NCBI GenBank assembly: GCA_014338405.1
Contig: JTDE01000175.1
Location: 91,597-155,596 of the forward strand
Reading direction: 5' to 3'
Length of the DNA stretch: 64,000 nt
From: Paragonimus skrjabini miyazakii
Taxonomy: Eukaryota; Platyhelminthes; Trematoda; Plagiorchiida; Troglotrematidae
The translations under genes were made by a program, and so were the position numbers. Below are positions 1-12,528 of the stretch, one piece after another (position 1 is the first letter of the stretch; the number at the start of each line of letters is the position of its first letter). Under the pieces are notes generated by a model. It had not been told where the DNA came from and did no database searches. It saw nothing but the letters and a program-made list of their open reading frames with translations.

Positions 1-1693
1 ACGATGACATTAATAATGACTTCTCAAATGCTTTCACTTGTGCAAATATATGACTATCAGTCATCACCCTTATGAAATCGTCTTCACTAAATAGACATGT
101 ATTTACTCGAATTCCATAAAAGCGTTCCGCTCATCGTCTCTGAGTACTCAGTTGCAAATGACTAGGAATTTCTGTGCAGCTTGTAAAAAATTCATTTGTT
201 TTATGTGTTGTTTCAAAGCCGTGACCCACAGTTTCTCTTTAGTTGGGATCAGAACTGGTAGTAGTGTACAACCTTGAAGTGGCTGGAATTAGAACAACTG
301 GTTGGCCATTCAAATTGCAGTTGCGTAATCGATATAAGAGGATTTCGGCTTTTTGCGAAAGAATTCATATTTAAGCGTATGCAAAAGAGTGGTGAATGCA
401 AACTATCCGATAGCCTTAGTCCTGACTTGGTAATACTTATTGTGACTTTATGCACGTTTAGTTTGTTGTTTGTCTTATGGTGATGTAAAGGTTTGGACAC
501 AAAAAACATCTACCATGTTCATCATATCTTCATCCTGAACAAACACAAAAATTCACATGCGTAGGTCGTTTTGGTTACTGTCCAACTGAAGAGTGTTTGA
601 TTGTCACAAACAGCTCAACTATCTTGGCATCATCTTCATTTTGACCTCAACAATGGCATAAACTCCCAGCTGTAGCTTGTTTGCTTGTTTATTGTACATT
701 CAATTTGAAGACATGACCACTTTTTTGTATTGTTGGTGTATGTGCCCTTACTTTCAGATTAGCAGAGCAACATCAGACTTTCACACCTTCCTGAAACCTT
801 CCACTTGAAAACGAGGTGTACGTTGACCTAAACACTGTGATACACGTGACCAGAAATTATTCAACAAGACGACAACCTTGAAACACTCGATACCCGACTT
901 CATCCAGAACAATCTTTTTAGGCTAGTAGTATAAGGCGGGATGATGGAGTATTAAAATACTTATGGTTTCATGATAATCTTCATCACGGAATTGATTGAG
1001 AATTGTACGAAACTTTCTTCAACAGATAAAATGAAAAACCAACAGAATTGACACTGACAAAAAATCAAGCTACAACTATGACAAAACTGGTCCGCAAGTG
1101 CACAAGGATTTAAAACTTGTGCTAGTGTAATACCACATTCATAATTGTTGCAATCAAGCCAACTAACTAACAAATTGTGAGGACTTGATTCCACCGATCG
1201 ATCAGTTCATTCAATCAGTAGAGCAACACTATTTTGCTTGCACTCAGTATGGATGTATTGTCCAGAAGATATCGACTCAGTTTATGCGCTCAAAAAGTGT
1301 TGCTAAAAAGCCATTCGCATATCTGAGAATTAAACAATCAGGTTTAAAGCATAGGCTTGTTTGTCTAATAAAAACAAGTCCACTGTATCCTGGTATGACT
1401 GATTAAACTATGTTCATGAGAATAATTAGGTTGTTAACCTTACGTAATATATCTTGCTAACGTAATAATACACCGCTACAATAATCAGTCGGCCATATAG
1501 TATCTCAAATTTGAAATGCAAATCCTGCTACGAATTACGTGTTTACTTCTAGTAGTCAATTTTTTTCACTAGAAAAATAGCAGCAAAATAAGGTCTTGTG
1601 AATTCCAGAACACTGCAATTCACCATGGGGTACTCATTAAAAACCACTGGTTTATTGTGGTAAATTTTAGCCACGAAATTAGCCAGTACTCAC
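1..1693. other. No recognised gene; intergenic or intronic
   Basis: Short overlapping open frames on both strands (for example 274-483 plus, ending in a hydrophobic run and a stop) have no splice context or family resemblance that I can defend. No repeat shared with the rest of the window was noticed. If the membrane exon ending at 1694 is real, this stretch lies downstream of it on the minus strand and would be intron or later exons. Confidence 0.5.
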
Positions 1694-1901
1694 TTGCATA
1701 ACGGACTGTTTGTTGCCAGGTTCTTGTCAGACGAAAACGCTCCGTAATCCAGGCATTTTTGGCTACCAATCCGAGCAATGCAAAAGCCAGACTGAGGCCA
1801 CAAAGCACGCAAATAGTCACATCAACAATCAAGAGTTTAGCGTTACGGTAGCGTATTTCATTATGTGATTCAAAGTTATCCTCGATTGTTGAGTTTGTCA
1901 T
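1694..1901 (-). other. Candidate exon with one transmembrane segment
   Basis: On the minus strand an ATG at 1901 opens a frame starting MTNSTIEDNF. After about 20 polar residues comes a strongly hydrophobic run (LLIVDVTICVLCGLSLAFAL) and then a basic, polar stretch (ITERFRLTRTWQQ). A good donor, CAA|GTGAGT, follows at 1694/1693 and leaves phase 1. The frame is open upstream to a TGA near 1990, but no AG acceptor lies between 1882 and about 2065. The exon is therefore either a first exon or begins at 1880. The hydrophobic run recalls the first helix of lipid phosphate phosphatases and also TM2 of mucolipin (TRPML) channels; both resemblances are weak. The product is a membrane protein if real. 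Confidence 0.3.
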
Positions 1902-3583
1902 CCGGATTTGAGAGTGGGATCGATCGAAAAATAATTTAGTTTTATATCGCAGATAGTTCCCAAACACAGTGTCCGTCCAGAGACCAGTTCAGCAATAATA
2001 TATTAAGGAAGGCCAATAGGGTTAAAGCAGATGGTTTCGGCCAATCACAGTGGACGGTAAGTGAACTTTGGTACGAAATTGCTGTCGTCAACCGACTAGA
2101 TTGAAACTCATATTCCTCCTACTGAAAAAAATGATAACGTGAGCCCATCATTCGAATGAATGTTTATATAATCTTGACGAAGTGAATGAGCCGCATTCAT
2201 ACGTCTTACACGACTCCATGAATTATAGTTAAGACATTTCACCCCGGCTCAACTTGGATTCCAAGCGTTATGCAGATGCTACCACCTCAAGTTGAGTCAA
2301 AATGTGTTTATGCACCACATAAACATGAACAAACACGACTCATGAAAGTATGGATTATCCACTGAAACATGATTATTACAAAAGGCTGGCCGAAAATCTC
2401 GTCCGAATACAAAACCTGCAATCAAGCGAGTTGGCGTATGACTTATTATAATTAACATTTCTAAATCTTACTAACTAACTAAAGTACTGTTCAGTCGGTT
2501 CATTGACGTCATCTACTTCAGTCTGACGAAGAGATCCAAAATACAGAAGTCGTGATTAAAATGGGCAAAATTGGAAGTATTTGGAAACCTACAAAACGTA
2601 TCGAGTAGACTGTGGTTAGGCATTTGTGACTGCTTCGTAATCAGCACTGGCTTGAAGTAAACTCAATATACATGCATCCAAATGAATTGAGTAAACGGTT
2701 TATGTGGTTATAATTGGGAAACTGCAAGATAAACCCTTTTTATCACAACTGAAGCTGTCTTCGACCAGATTGAAGCATACAGCTGCCAATCATAGACAGA
2801 TTGTTGGTCACTATGGGGTCATTGGCTAAATCAATAACAGGGTTGCATCATAGAAATGTAAATCGAAATTCAGCTTCCAGCCACCGCGAAAGTCTACACC
2901 ACGGAGTCTAATGACAGACGATATGATACTAGGTGTAAATTCAAAACAGGATAAGCATGCATAATTTGGGGTAGTTATCTGTTTTAAAAAGCAGACAATA
3001 TAGTCTGCATTAAACTTCTCATTTTTCGATAAAGAAACCAGCAAATATGAAAACAAATATAAAGAAGCGATACTTGGAGAAAATTTGAGCAATGCGTGGA
3101 AATTACGATTCACATTCCTTGGTGTCTTTACTTATTGTATTGCCAGGGTGCTTCTTAATTTTATCTAAATGACCGTTATGAACACGAAGAAATAAAGTTT
3201 GTCCACCTCAAAATTTATATTGGAATATACATATATATATATATACATGTATACCGGAATATGCATAAAGTTTCTAGTTTCCTATGTAGTTCGACGCGGA
3301 GCTTTGTTCTGTTTTTCAAGTACGAGAACATAAAGTAGGCTGCTGGTAAGCAAAACTGTAATGTCCAGATGGAAAACAACTAAAAGTGCGTCTTATATAA
3401 AATACAAGCCGGACGATTTTTTGTTTGATGACCCATTATAATCATGGATCAAGTTGGGAGCAAAGTGGAGATATCAGGCAGACAGTGTTCTACAGGTTTA
3501 GGTGATCAGGCGAAATTCCTGTAAAAGAAGACAGCGGGAACAAGCATGAGCCAGAAGCGCAGTAAGCCATACACACGACTTAC
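1902..3583. other. No recognised gene; AT microsatellite near 3.2 kb
   Basis: Nothing in this stretch resembles a known protein or a repeat copied elsewhere in the window. The only simple-sequence feature is the short TA-rich tract listed separately. It could be an intron between the candidate minus-strand exons at 1694-1901 and 3584-3768. Confidence 0.45.
3227..3255. repeat. Short AT dinucleotide microsatellite
   Basis: An alternating A/T tract (ATATACATATATATATATAT and onward) runs for about 28 bases, broken by two C and one G. It is an ordinary simple repeat. Confidence 0.8.
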
Positions 3584-3768
3584 ACAAGCAAAGGCACAGA
3601 TAGCGCTAACAGCATGACAGCACGGTCTGTTGTACAGTTCAGTTTCTGTCCATGCGCAATCGCTAATTTCGACTTCGCCTTACATGTGAAAAGAAGAAAA
3701 CTGTGAGTAACATTCTGATTACGGTCACAAAGTAATAAAAACCGAGCCGCCAGATGAATAGCCTGTAA
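3584..3768 (-). other. Candidate internal exon, hydrophobic and N-glycosylation-site rich
   Basis: On the minus strand a pyrimidine-rich acceptor (CATTTTTCAACATCAG) precedes an open frame beginning LQAIHLAARFLLLCDR. The frame contains two N-x-T sequons (NVT and NCT) and two nearby cysteines. It ends at a good donor, TTGT|GTAAGT (3584/3583). An alternative donor CAT|GTAAGG lies at 3684/3683. The exon starts in phase 0 and ends in phase 2 with the distal donor. If real, it could belong to an extracellular or lumenal part of a minus-strand gene. I do not recognise the family. Confidence 0.28.
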
Positions 3769-5073
3769 CTGATGTTGAAAAATGAAAGGCATACAAATAA
3801 GTCGCAAAAATTTAACAAGTGCCGCTTCAAAAGTGAAAACGGAAAAAAATGAACTTCCTGATAATATATCGTATCCTTTGATTAAAACTGTTTTTCAACA
3901 ACACAGCATACCACCCAAGTAGCAATAAAAACTTGACTGGCAAATGAATGAAACAGATGGTGTCAAACCTTCTGTAACGTGTTCATTAAGAATAGTGTAG
4001 GATCAATCTACAACAAAAGCTCAGAGTTAATGTTAATCCATCCGCGATTTCCAAAAATTACACTGTAAATCAGTAGAAAATCGCAAGTTTGTGTTATATT
4101 TTGTCATTCGAAAAGCACCCCGTATTGCCATATAAAATTAATCTCAAACACTGGTGAATTTTTAAACCGGAAGGAGTAATTTTTCCACAATAAGATTGAA
4201 GCTTTACCTAATTAATCACAAACAAGGTCGTTCTTATTTCTTTTACCTCGTGTATATCAGCAGTGTACAGTTGCATCATGACCAGGAATTGAGCGCTAGT
4301 CGTGGTGGATATGTTGGCCACCACTTCACTGGCCCCACATTAGATATTGCTAATTTGTTTATTGTACATGTAAATTCATGTGCGGAATACGGTGAGTGAT
4401 ACGTACACATGAGGTCCACAATTTAATATCCAGCTAGGACGGGAATAATTACTTTTGGTGATGACTTACTGGTTTAGATTAGAATATCAATTTTGGTGTG
4501 AAAGCTTTCATTAGTTGTGAAAAGCAGTTAACCTTTGACAGTTGTTTACATCAGTTATCTCACACCTTGGTGTATCATTATTAAGCAGACGCTTCAAAAA
4601 TTTGGTAGGCTAACTGAATATTACGAAAACTGACTGGTATCCTTTAATGATGGCCACAGTATTGCTACTTAGCAGTCGTGGAAATAAAGGCTGGTGTGTG
4701 TCCTGTATTATACTCCGAACTTCCAATAATGTTTGGCGTGTTCAGTTGTTGGTCATACCTACATTTTTCAAGAAAATGTGGTCCCCGACGGTAAGCATAC
4801 TACTACCGACAAGTAGATGACAGTGTTGTTAGATGTGCAACACTCTAGTGTGAATACATTAAAATATCGGTATTAGAAGGGCCGAGGTTTTTTATTTCAG
4901 ATACTGGTGATCCTGCGTCTATTCGGTTTTCATATAAACTTTCAACTAATTTACTGGCTCATTTTTCAGAACTGTATATTCTGAGTAGCATGCATGCTTG
5001 ATACAAAGGATAAGCAGCACAAAGTTTTGTTCCGTGAGTTGGTCCACCTCAGAACAATATATGACGCAAAATA
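3769..5073. other. No recognised gene
   Basis: Small open frames only, with no protein family or shared repeat recognised. If the flanking minus-strand candidates form one gene this is intron. Confidence 0.4.
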
Positions 5074-5268
5074 TCAATATTTTGTAAATCCGTTGTTCAT
5101 TTTGTTGAGCTGATCTCGAAGATGGTTAATGGTTTGACGTACAGATGATCCAGCAGACAGTAGTACACCGTGTGCCTCGTGAGATATGGTGAATAATAAA
5201 CCAAACAGACAGGGTCCATGGGCCTGGGCACAGGCAACCAGACTTGTGTAGAAAGCTCGTTTAGTCAC
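5074..5268 (-). other. Candidate exon of unrecognised protein
   Basis: The minus strand carries a 64-codon open frame with locally higher GC and a balanced, protein-like composition (VTKRAFYTSLVACAQAHGPC, later SSVRQTINHLRDQLNKMNN). It is preceded by AG (TTTGAGATTCTGAG) at 5270-5269 and ends at a TGA. An in-frame alternative donor CT|GTACGT exists before the last 20 residues. It looks helical and soluble. The family is not recognised, and the start is taken at the acceptor because there is no ATG at the frame's 5' end. Confidence 0.28.
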
Positions 5269-7678
5269 CTCAGAATCTCAAAATTATTGAGGTAAAATGG
5301 TGAGCCACTAATTTCTTTTTCATCCTTCAGTTAGACAGTCATAGCACTGACCCCGATGGAACTGTAATGGAATGTCTACAATAGAAGGTATACGAACGAA
5401 CGGCTTGCGATGGGGAGTATGACTCATTTCGAACAGTAAGAAACAACAACGGAAGCAACAGTAGAAATAGCCATTTTTTGCACCCATTAAACATCGGTTA
5501 ATGTTTAGTCAAGATGTAGCTGTACAATTGTAAGAACCTGCGAAGAACAGCTTAACTATCAACGTGCCTAATGCGCTTTGGTTAAGCAAAAACAACAAAA
5601 CCCTTCCGTTGTACGATCATGCCTGTAATTTATGGAAAAGAAAAGTGGTTCACGTCTTGTCAAGGCTCAGTTTCGTAGTGTTGTTTTACAAATAAAGACA
5701 ATGACATTGCCGCCGATAGTCTATCTAGTCCGTTTCCCTAAATAAACATTCTGGGTAGACTGATTACAATCAATTTTGCTGATTTTGGTTGATCACTTTC
5801 AATCCGAATCAAAGTTACCGGTCGACAAATCGTTCCCCTCTGATTCACTCATTCCTCGATGTCCATGAGTCGTACGGTTTGACGCTCATCAACACGTATC
5901 AATCAATAACATTCAGTCATTATTGGAACAACTGAAAAAGTGGGCACAACTATGGGTCGAATAGATCAATAAATCCAACAGGAGAATGTAGACCAATGTT
6001 GCGATAACCATTATTTAGGTTTGCTTCACTGAAGTACAGCTTGCTTACCATCAATCTTTGGCTAGTACAACAACCATTCAAACCCCATTACATTATGTTG
6101 ACAAAGTCAGGTGTCTTACCCGCTAAGGCTGCCTCAACCATTCGCTCAGCACAACATAATCTAATGCCATTTTGAATTCTACTACCACAAACGAATTGAA
6201 GTAACATCGTGACTATGGACGAATGCTGGGCAGTGGCTGCCGTATTGCTCGTTTTGAAGCTTTTCAAAAAGGCACATATTTGATTACGGATTCAGGTAAC
6301 TGAGTTTGCTATAAAGCATTTGAGCAAATTTTATCGTACACTGAATTTTGTTGCATCAAAATAGCTGTTCTTTTACCATTTCTAATTTGCGAATTGACAA
6401 TTGTCAATCGGGTCTTCATAAAAAATTGAGAAGGTTTAACATGCTGATATTTGAACTAAGCTTCATCTTACCAACACCACTCAGATTAAGGTCCTGAATC
6501 TATGGCGGATGAGTAAAAGACGAATGGTTAATTCAAACACTTATTTAACAAATGACTGGTTATGGCCCCTGGGTTATAGGATGATATGCGTATTACTTCC
6601 TGTAGTTGTTGAAATTACATACTTTACGTGCTGGAGTGACAATCCGTTTTATTTGACTTACAAGCCATATTAGAATGGACCAGATCCACTGATTGTCTCT
6701 AATACGAATGAAAATCGGATCCTCTGCATTTTATTTCAAGGTGAACTGATCAAGAGTCTTAGTTTGAGCAAGACTTTGATCAATTCTCTGCAGTGTTGTT
6801 TTCCAGTGCTAGTACTGATTCATTTGGTTAAAATGTGTTACTGATTAACAAAATACGCCACATAGTCGCTTACTATAAAATTGAAATATCTTGTATGTAT
6901 TTCAGACTTTCCTACTCTAAACACACATCTCACGATGAATGAATCAAGTTCGTTTTTAGAAATGAACCCGTGTAACATTTTCCGAGACTATGCTAACATT
7001 AAGTCAATCGGAAGATTTTTACCCCTAGAACAACCAACTCGTCTTCACACGACTTTGTTAATTGTTCATACGATCATAAATTGGCCCGCGGTTAACAAAT
7101 CTTGCGCTCATTGGTTTTGTGAATAGACACAGACTAACGATGTGCGTCTTGCGAACTATGATTCACCAATGAATGACCAGGCTATATTTGCAGAACAATA
7201 AACCAACTGGACATTCTGAATGAATCAATGAATGTTTATTGAGGATGACGGTTGACTGTCATAAATTCCGCTTTAATGACTGTTGTCAATGTCGTAAATG
7301 TTCTCTACATTCTGTACTTGCTGTACAGGTTGCATAATTGTCTTTTCGATCGATTTGTTGTTCGAACACCCGATTAAAACATAAAAAGTGCTCTTCATAC
7401 AGCATTCTCTCCTGTAAAATAAAACGCCAAAATAAACAAAGAACGTTATATTATGCCAGAGAAATGTAATAGGTTTCATAGTAAGAAGATTGAAAATTTT
7501 CAGCTACTGTGCCCTTCTAACTATAATACCAACTTTTTGCTTCTTTTCACTGTAAATATTAAAGATACCGACCTCATCTTAACCCACCTGGGTGATTCAT
7601 AACAACAGTTTGACTGCTTTGACTATGGTTTCAGTCTTTTTACTTAACTGGCTATGGTATGGGTTGCTTTTTCGAACT
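5269..7678. other. Mostly featureless; one weak plus-strand exon candidate
   Basis: Apart from the plus-strand candidate at 6906-7126 nothing could be supported here. No repeat family found elsewhere in the window was seen in this stretch. Confidence 0.4.
6906..7126 (+). other. Candidate terminal exon or small ORF
   Basis: A strong acceptor-like sequence (CTTGTATGTATTTCAG, ending at 6905) opens a frame that runs to a TAG at 7126. An internal ATG gives MNESSSFLEMNPCNIFRDYA at its start. The frame has a mildly hydrophobic segment (TTLLIVHTIINWP) and a C-terminal Cys/Trp-rich end. It is on the opposite strand to the neighbouring candidates, which lowers confidence that both are real. Confidence 0.18.
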
Positions 7679-7882
7679 CTACAAACATCCCTCACAAGGT
7701 ATACATGAAATGGAATTTAATATCGGAGTGACATCCCCCGGTGTGTCACAGTGAGTAAAATAAACACATAACTCGTTGACGACTGCACTCCTGCGGGGGT
7801 TACTGCATAGCCAGTCGATGACGGAACAATCCGGTAATTGTAGTTCAACGTAACCAAATGCTGTTTGCCCCGGTTTACACAT
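7679..7882 (-). other. Candidate cysteine-rich exon
   Basis: The minus-strand frame of 67 codons contains eight cysteines, clustered in the pattern PDCSVIDWLCSN, ELCVYFTHCDTPGD and ISCIPCEGC, and ends at a TAG. A donor-like CTT|GTGAGG lies just before the end, so the exon may stop earlier. Cysteine spacing of this kind suits an extracellular disulphide-bonded domain, but no named domain fits. A second open frame overlaps it (7717-7929), as expected in a GC-richer patch. Confidence 0.22.
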
Positions 7883-10800
7883 ATATTAGCAAGAAATATT
7901 TTCCTAGGTCTATCGAGAATTTCTAACAACGTCGTCGTTTCCTTTCACTTGTTTTGGGTTACGTCTTCTACAAAATCCTGCCTTGCTCGTAATATATTAT
8001 GTTACTGGTATGGGCTGACAATTACCAAATTTTCTTCACTTTCAGAACATACATGCTCACCGCAGCCTGTAACACGTGTTTCTGCGCAATAAACCTCCGT
8101 TGCATAACTCTGAAATACCCATGCCCTTATTCCTGAAGTTTATTCCCATTTCTTGTTTAAACTAATTGCGGACCTTGGAAAATCCTGCTATTTCTTTATC
8201 CTGTGGCCAGCCATTCCTACTACACAATTCAGCATTTTTATATGTTCCTGTTCACTCTCCATCAGTACCATTTTATAATTCACTGTGGAAATGGTATCGA
8301 ATTGAAAATCCTCCGTCGTAGTAGAGGGCACATTACCTCGAGAAGGAAAATCAGCAACGTACCATTGATTCTCTGCCAGCAGGCTAGCTTGCAATAATAG
8401 GTTTCAATCTGATCAGCATGCATTGTTGAGGCGATAATGCGGCATTCACAGGCTTATTTACTATTTCCATTGCGTTCTAGCCCGAGATCGTTAATCGTAG
8501 GCGATCGCAGTAGTTTTCCTTGAAGCGTCGGATGTGACATGCACTGCCGATTCCCTAAACATGGCGGATGTGGAGGTAGGAAGTCAATATTTATACCGTA
8601 TGGAGAGGTTTACCAGAAGATTCGAAAGAATGCTAACTGGAGGTACTCCAACACTGCGTTGAGGATGAAGACCGATAGATTAGTACTTTCAAACCGTAAA
8701 CAGAACAAGTATGAGAAAACCTATTGTGTGATGTGTTGATACTCATTAGTAGGTAATTTCTTGGTTAAGCCACAATGAATTAACTCAGAAGAGGCCTAAT
8801 TTAAAGCTTGTACATTGCACGTTTTCTGGTTTAAAACTCTTGATAAAGACTCTCAGAGAGGGCTGAAGCGTTGAGAAACCGATAACTCCTTTGGTTTGTT
8901 TTCAAAATGGTCAAACCAAGGAATTACTAAATAAGATCAAGAGGTCTAGGTAAAATTGATTTTTTATGAAAACGATGGTTAGAATGATCCGAGTACGGTG
9001 ATTAATAAACTCAAAGATTATTGTTTTGGTCAAGTGAATAAAACTTATAGGTGCTTCTGCATTTTTCCAGGGAAATCATTATCAGTACTTAACTTGTGTA
9101 ACAATATGAAACTTCAATCGTCAAATTGGTCATTGAACACGATAAGAAAAATAGTGACCAGTCAGGGTCACGGGTATGCACGTTACTGTTCTTTAGATCT
9201 TTCCCTGTATAGTAAATACAGCTGGTAAACCAGAGCTACGAAAATCACAGAACAACTGTATTACGACTACCAGTTCACACTGCTTTATAATTTCGTCCAT
9301 TGTTTGCAAGACGTATACATGTTGCAGTTAACTGCATGCTTATAGAATCGGTTTCTTTTCAGTATGAACTTCAATTCTTTCTTCCCTCTTCTCAAGTTTT
9401 GTTGCGGCATGTTTTTTCTTTACTTATTACAGTTGTAAGCCAGTAGACCTTTGGAGTAAACAGTTGATTCATTACTCTCGAAGATATTAGTAGGGGTTGC
9501 ATGGATTCTTATTTCTAAATGATTGTTGTAATTTTCTATCTTATTTGCTAGTTAGATGGACTATCCACATCAGAACTGTGTCATATTTGTTGGATTACAC
9601 TTTCCCACTTTGAACCTGTTTTGACTGTTCTATCAATTATCCTTGTCAGTATAATAATAGCAAACACTCCCTGGAACGCTTCGTGATCGACAGATTATCT
9701 GTTTTGGTTTGTACTTTGGAACTAATATCTCATCTTCCCCACTAGCTGAACAAATGTTCAATATGATCTGCTGTCTGGGTTGAACTCTGTTTTTGCACTA
9801 ATGGTTTTCATTTGAACTGATGCTACGTGCATGTCATTATTTACCGGTTATCAACGTAAACACTTAATTGGGTCTATTCCGTGTTAAAGGTTATGTTCAG
9901 TTATCAATGAAGTCATATTATTGCGATATTTGAACTTTCTATGTTTAATGTTCATTTGCTCAGATGGTGCGTAGAATAGTCTATCAGAACAAGAAAACCT
10001 GATTCACTCTGTATTAGCACACGAAGAGTGTAAATCACATGCGCGCGGCTTTCTTCTACAATAAATCCTGTGCTGACATGAACATGTAGTCGAGTCGGCT
10101 TGGTGTGATTAGATGGCTACTAGCAGTTAACTGTTCTCAGTTTGGAAAGCAGTTTTAACGATAACGCTTCTTCTTGGTGAACAAAAATTACGTCTGCTTA
10201 TGTCCACATAGTGAGGTGCGTACAGATGTGAAGTGTTGTAGAACCTAAGCATCCCATAAACATGATATAGTGACAGAGTTCATAGTTTAAAAAATGAAAT
10301 TGATGAACTTATCGATAAGAATTTGACCAAAAAATTGTGTAGAGGTGCAGTGAATGTTGATTCGAAAGCAGAAACATGATGTCGAATCGACATGTCAGTC
10401 GGGAACTCGGAAATGGATAACTTATACGCCGCCCGGAATTTATGGGAAAGTCTTCCTAATCAAAAGCAATATTGCGGGGATGGATCGCACTATCACGAAA
10501 ATCATCCTAATCGTAGACCTCAAAAAAACAACGAAATGAGACGCAATGTTACAGCGACTGACTGAAGCAATTAGTAAACGACGGCCCCGCAATAAAATTT
10601 TCCCGAAATACCACCAGTCTCTCTTAACGATAGAAATCACTTCATACAGAAGGATAGTGTGATGTTCAGAGACAAAATGGTTGCACTCCCACAAATATTT
10701 CCGGGATATGGGGAACTCTTCTGTTGGTATTACATGTCAAGTTCCGTAAGAATATACATGCAAAACTTTACTGCCGTTTGGGATATTGAATCAAAGCAAA

Positions 10801-11186
10801 CCATGGAAGCGAATCTGAGGTGTTAAATCCTTCAAAGCCATTGACAAATAATATCTAAGACTATCTCTACATAGACAGATTATCAATACTTAGTCACACA
10901 CAAAAATTATAGGCAACTTGAAATGCTTGAGCTTTACTGCTTCGGGCGCATCCGTCGATTAACTCAGATCCTCTGTTTTTGCGATGGAGAATACCTATTA
11001 TTTACAACGGAAACAGCGGGCCACAATTCATTGACACGGAATTCAGAATGTTTGTCAAAATACGGTAATTTGACACTGGTACAGGTACTCCATATCACAG
11101 TCAGTTGAATTATAAGACCAAAGGGGAGGTCAGAATGGCGAGGTGACTATTGGAACTCGGGCAGTTATCCCAAAAATTACTCGTAC
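7883..11186. other. No gene that can be supported
   Basis: Open frames at 8188-8394 (minus) and 8561-8662 (plus, ATG in a good start context reading MADVEVGSQ) have isolated splice-like motifs. They have no second line of evidence. No repeat or RNA gene was recognised. Confidence 0.4.
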
Positions 11187-11301
11187 CTGATGCTATCGAG
11201 AAAGCGAAACAATCATAATGAGACTGTTTTCCATAGTTCAGTTCAGAGAATGCCAGGGAAAAGAACAAGTACATAGCCATCAGTGATAAGCTCAAAACCA
11301 T
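11187..11301 (-). other. Candidate first exon encoding a signal peptide
   Basis: On the minus strand an ATG at 11301 begins MVLSLSLMAMYLFFSLAFS, a textbook secretory leader: short n-region, about 15 hydrophobic residues and a small-residue cleavage site (AFS then EL). About 19 polar residues follow before a good donor TCAG|GTACGA at 11187/11186, leaving phase 1. A phase-1 intron shortly after a signal peptide is a common arrangement in secreted and type-I membrane proteins. Without a second exon the gene cannot be named. A chance hydrophobic frame is the main alternative. Confidence 0.28.
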
Positions 11302-12050
11302 CGAATGAAACTTAAGTTTATGGTGACCTGAGGCAACGAATGACAAACCAAAAGTTAGAATATGACAAAGGAGCCAACGACCTATAGGCTCTACTGGTGA
11401 ACAACAATGTACGAATGCAGTGCGTTCCAGAAACTATACCGGAGTGGATAAAAAGAGTGAATGTGTGGACCTGTTGACCTCGGTCTTATGGATCATAAAC
11501 CAGAGAAACAGTGAAGAAGAATCGGATGTATTTGGAAGAGAGGATAGTTCTGGATAGGAGGTCAACTGATGATTTGCAGGAGGCAACAACCATTTTATGT
11601 CGGTCAGTCGAGCAACTTGGCTGCTCAATTCATTGACTAGTCACGATGAGACCCAGGCGCAGTATTAAACGGCTATAAATAGCACCTGAATAAAGCAAGT
11701 TGTTTAAGCTGAATGCGCACTAAAACAGACGAGTGGCAAGCATGGCTGTGCCAACCAATAGAAAGGCTGGAACTTCCGGACGGACTGGATTTCTACTTAG
11801 TACTGCCAATTATTGTATTTAAAAGAAATCTACCCTCTCCGATGTTCACACTGCAGTGTTGACAACGGTCAAATGAATCGTTGGTACTAATGCAGCCGAA
11901 TAAAAGTTGTGGAATTACATTTCTTGACGCGATGGACTACGTTGCTAAAATGAAGCATATTTTTCCGGATAGCAGCTACTCTTAAACAACAAGAAGACTG
12001 ATAACAGGAGTATATTTCCAAACAAAGTTTGAAGAAACATTTCAAGGCCT
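11302..12050. other. No recognised gene
   Basis: No family, repeat or RNA gene was recognised. This may include untranslated 5' sequence of the Penelope-like element that becomes recognisable from about 12.05 kb. Confidence 0.4.
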
Positions 12051-12528
12051 TTGGGGATATATTTTGCTGGCTGGCCAACTAAAATGATACTAACACCATG
12101 CGGACTTCATACACCGCAAACAGATGCTCTCCCAAAACTCCACAAGCATAAAACACCACTAAGATCTATACTGTTCACCGGTCGTTCGGTTTACATGCTT
12201 AAACCTGTACGGCAATCATTCTCTCATGGTAAGCTGAAGAATACTTTTGTGATAGTATACTTGCTGGAGGGACCAGATGTTAGCAAACATTATTTTGCTA
12301 TTAAGGATATTAATTCTGAAACAGTTTGTTCCCTTGATGAACTTGAATAAAACAATGAGAAGACGCAATTCATGTGATGTTCTCCGGAGTAACATTTCGT
12401 ACATTCTGATCACACATGGGCATGTAACTAATTTTAAACGAGTCAAAATTCCACAGAGCAGAAGTCATGGCTTAAGGGATTAAACAGACAAACACCAAAA
12501 CTGGAAATCAAAATTGTGGGAATACGGA

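Noticed and set aside
1694..1901. Naming the transmembrane exon as mucolipin (TRPML) or lipid phosphate phosphatase
   Set aside because: Both fit the spacing of a few residues only; neither family's diagnostic residues (arginine-serine after the mucolipin helix, CDDES-type motif of phosphatases) are present.
2031..2056. ATG followed after 26 bases by GTAAGTG (MVSANHSG), a possible tiny first exon
   Set aside because: Too short to distinguish from chance, no partner exon on the plus strand.
8561..8662. ATG in a good start context reading MADVEVGSQYLYRMERF, with donor-like GGAG|GTACTC
   Set aside because: Thirty-three codons with no second exon or family resemblance; GT donors of this quality are expected many times by chance.
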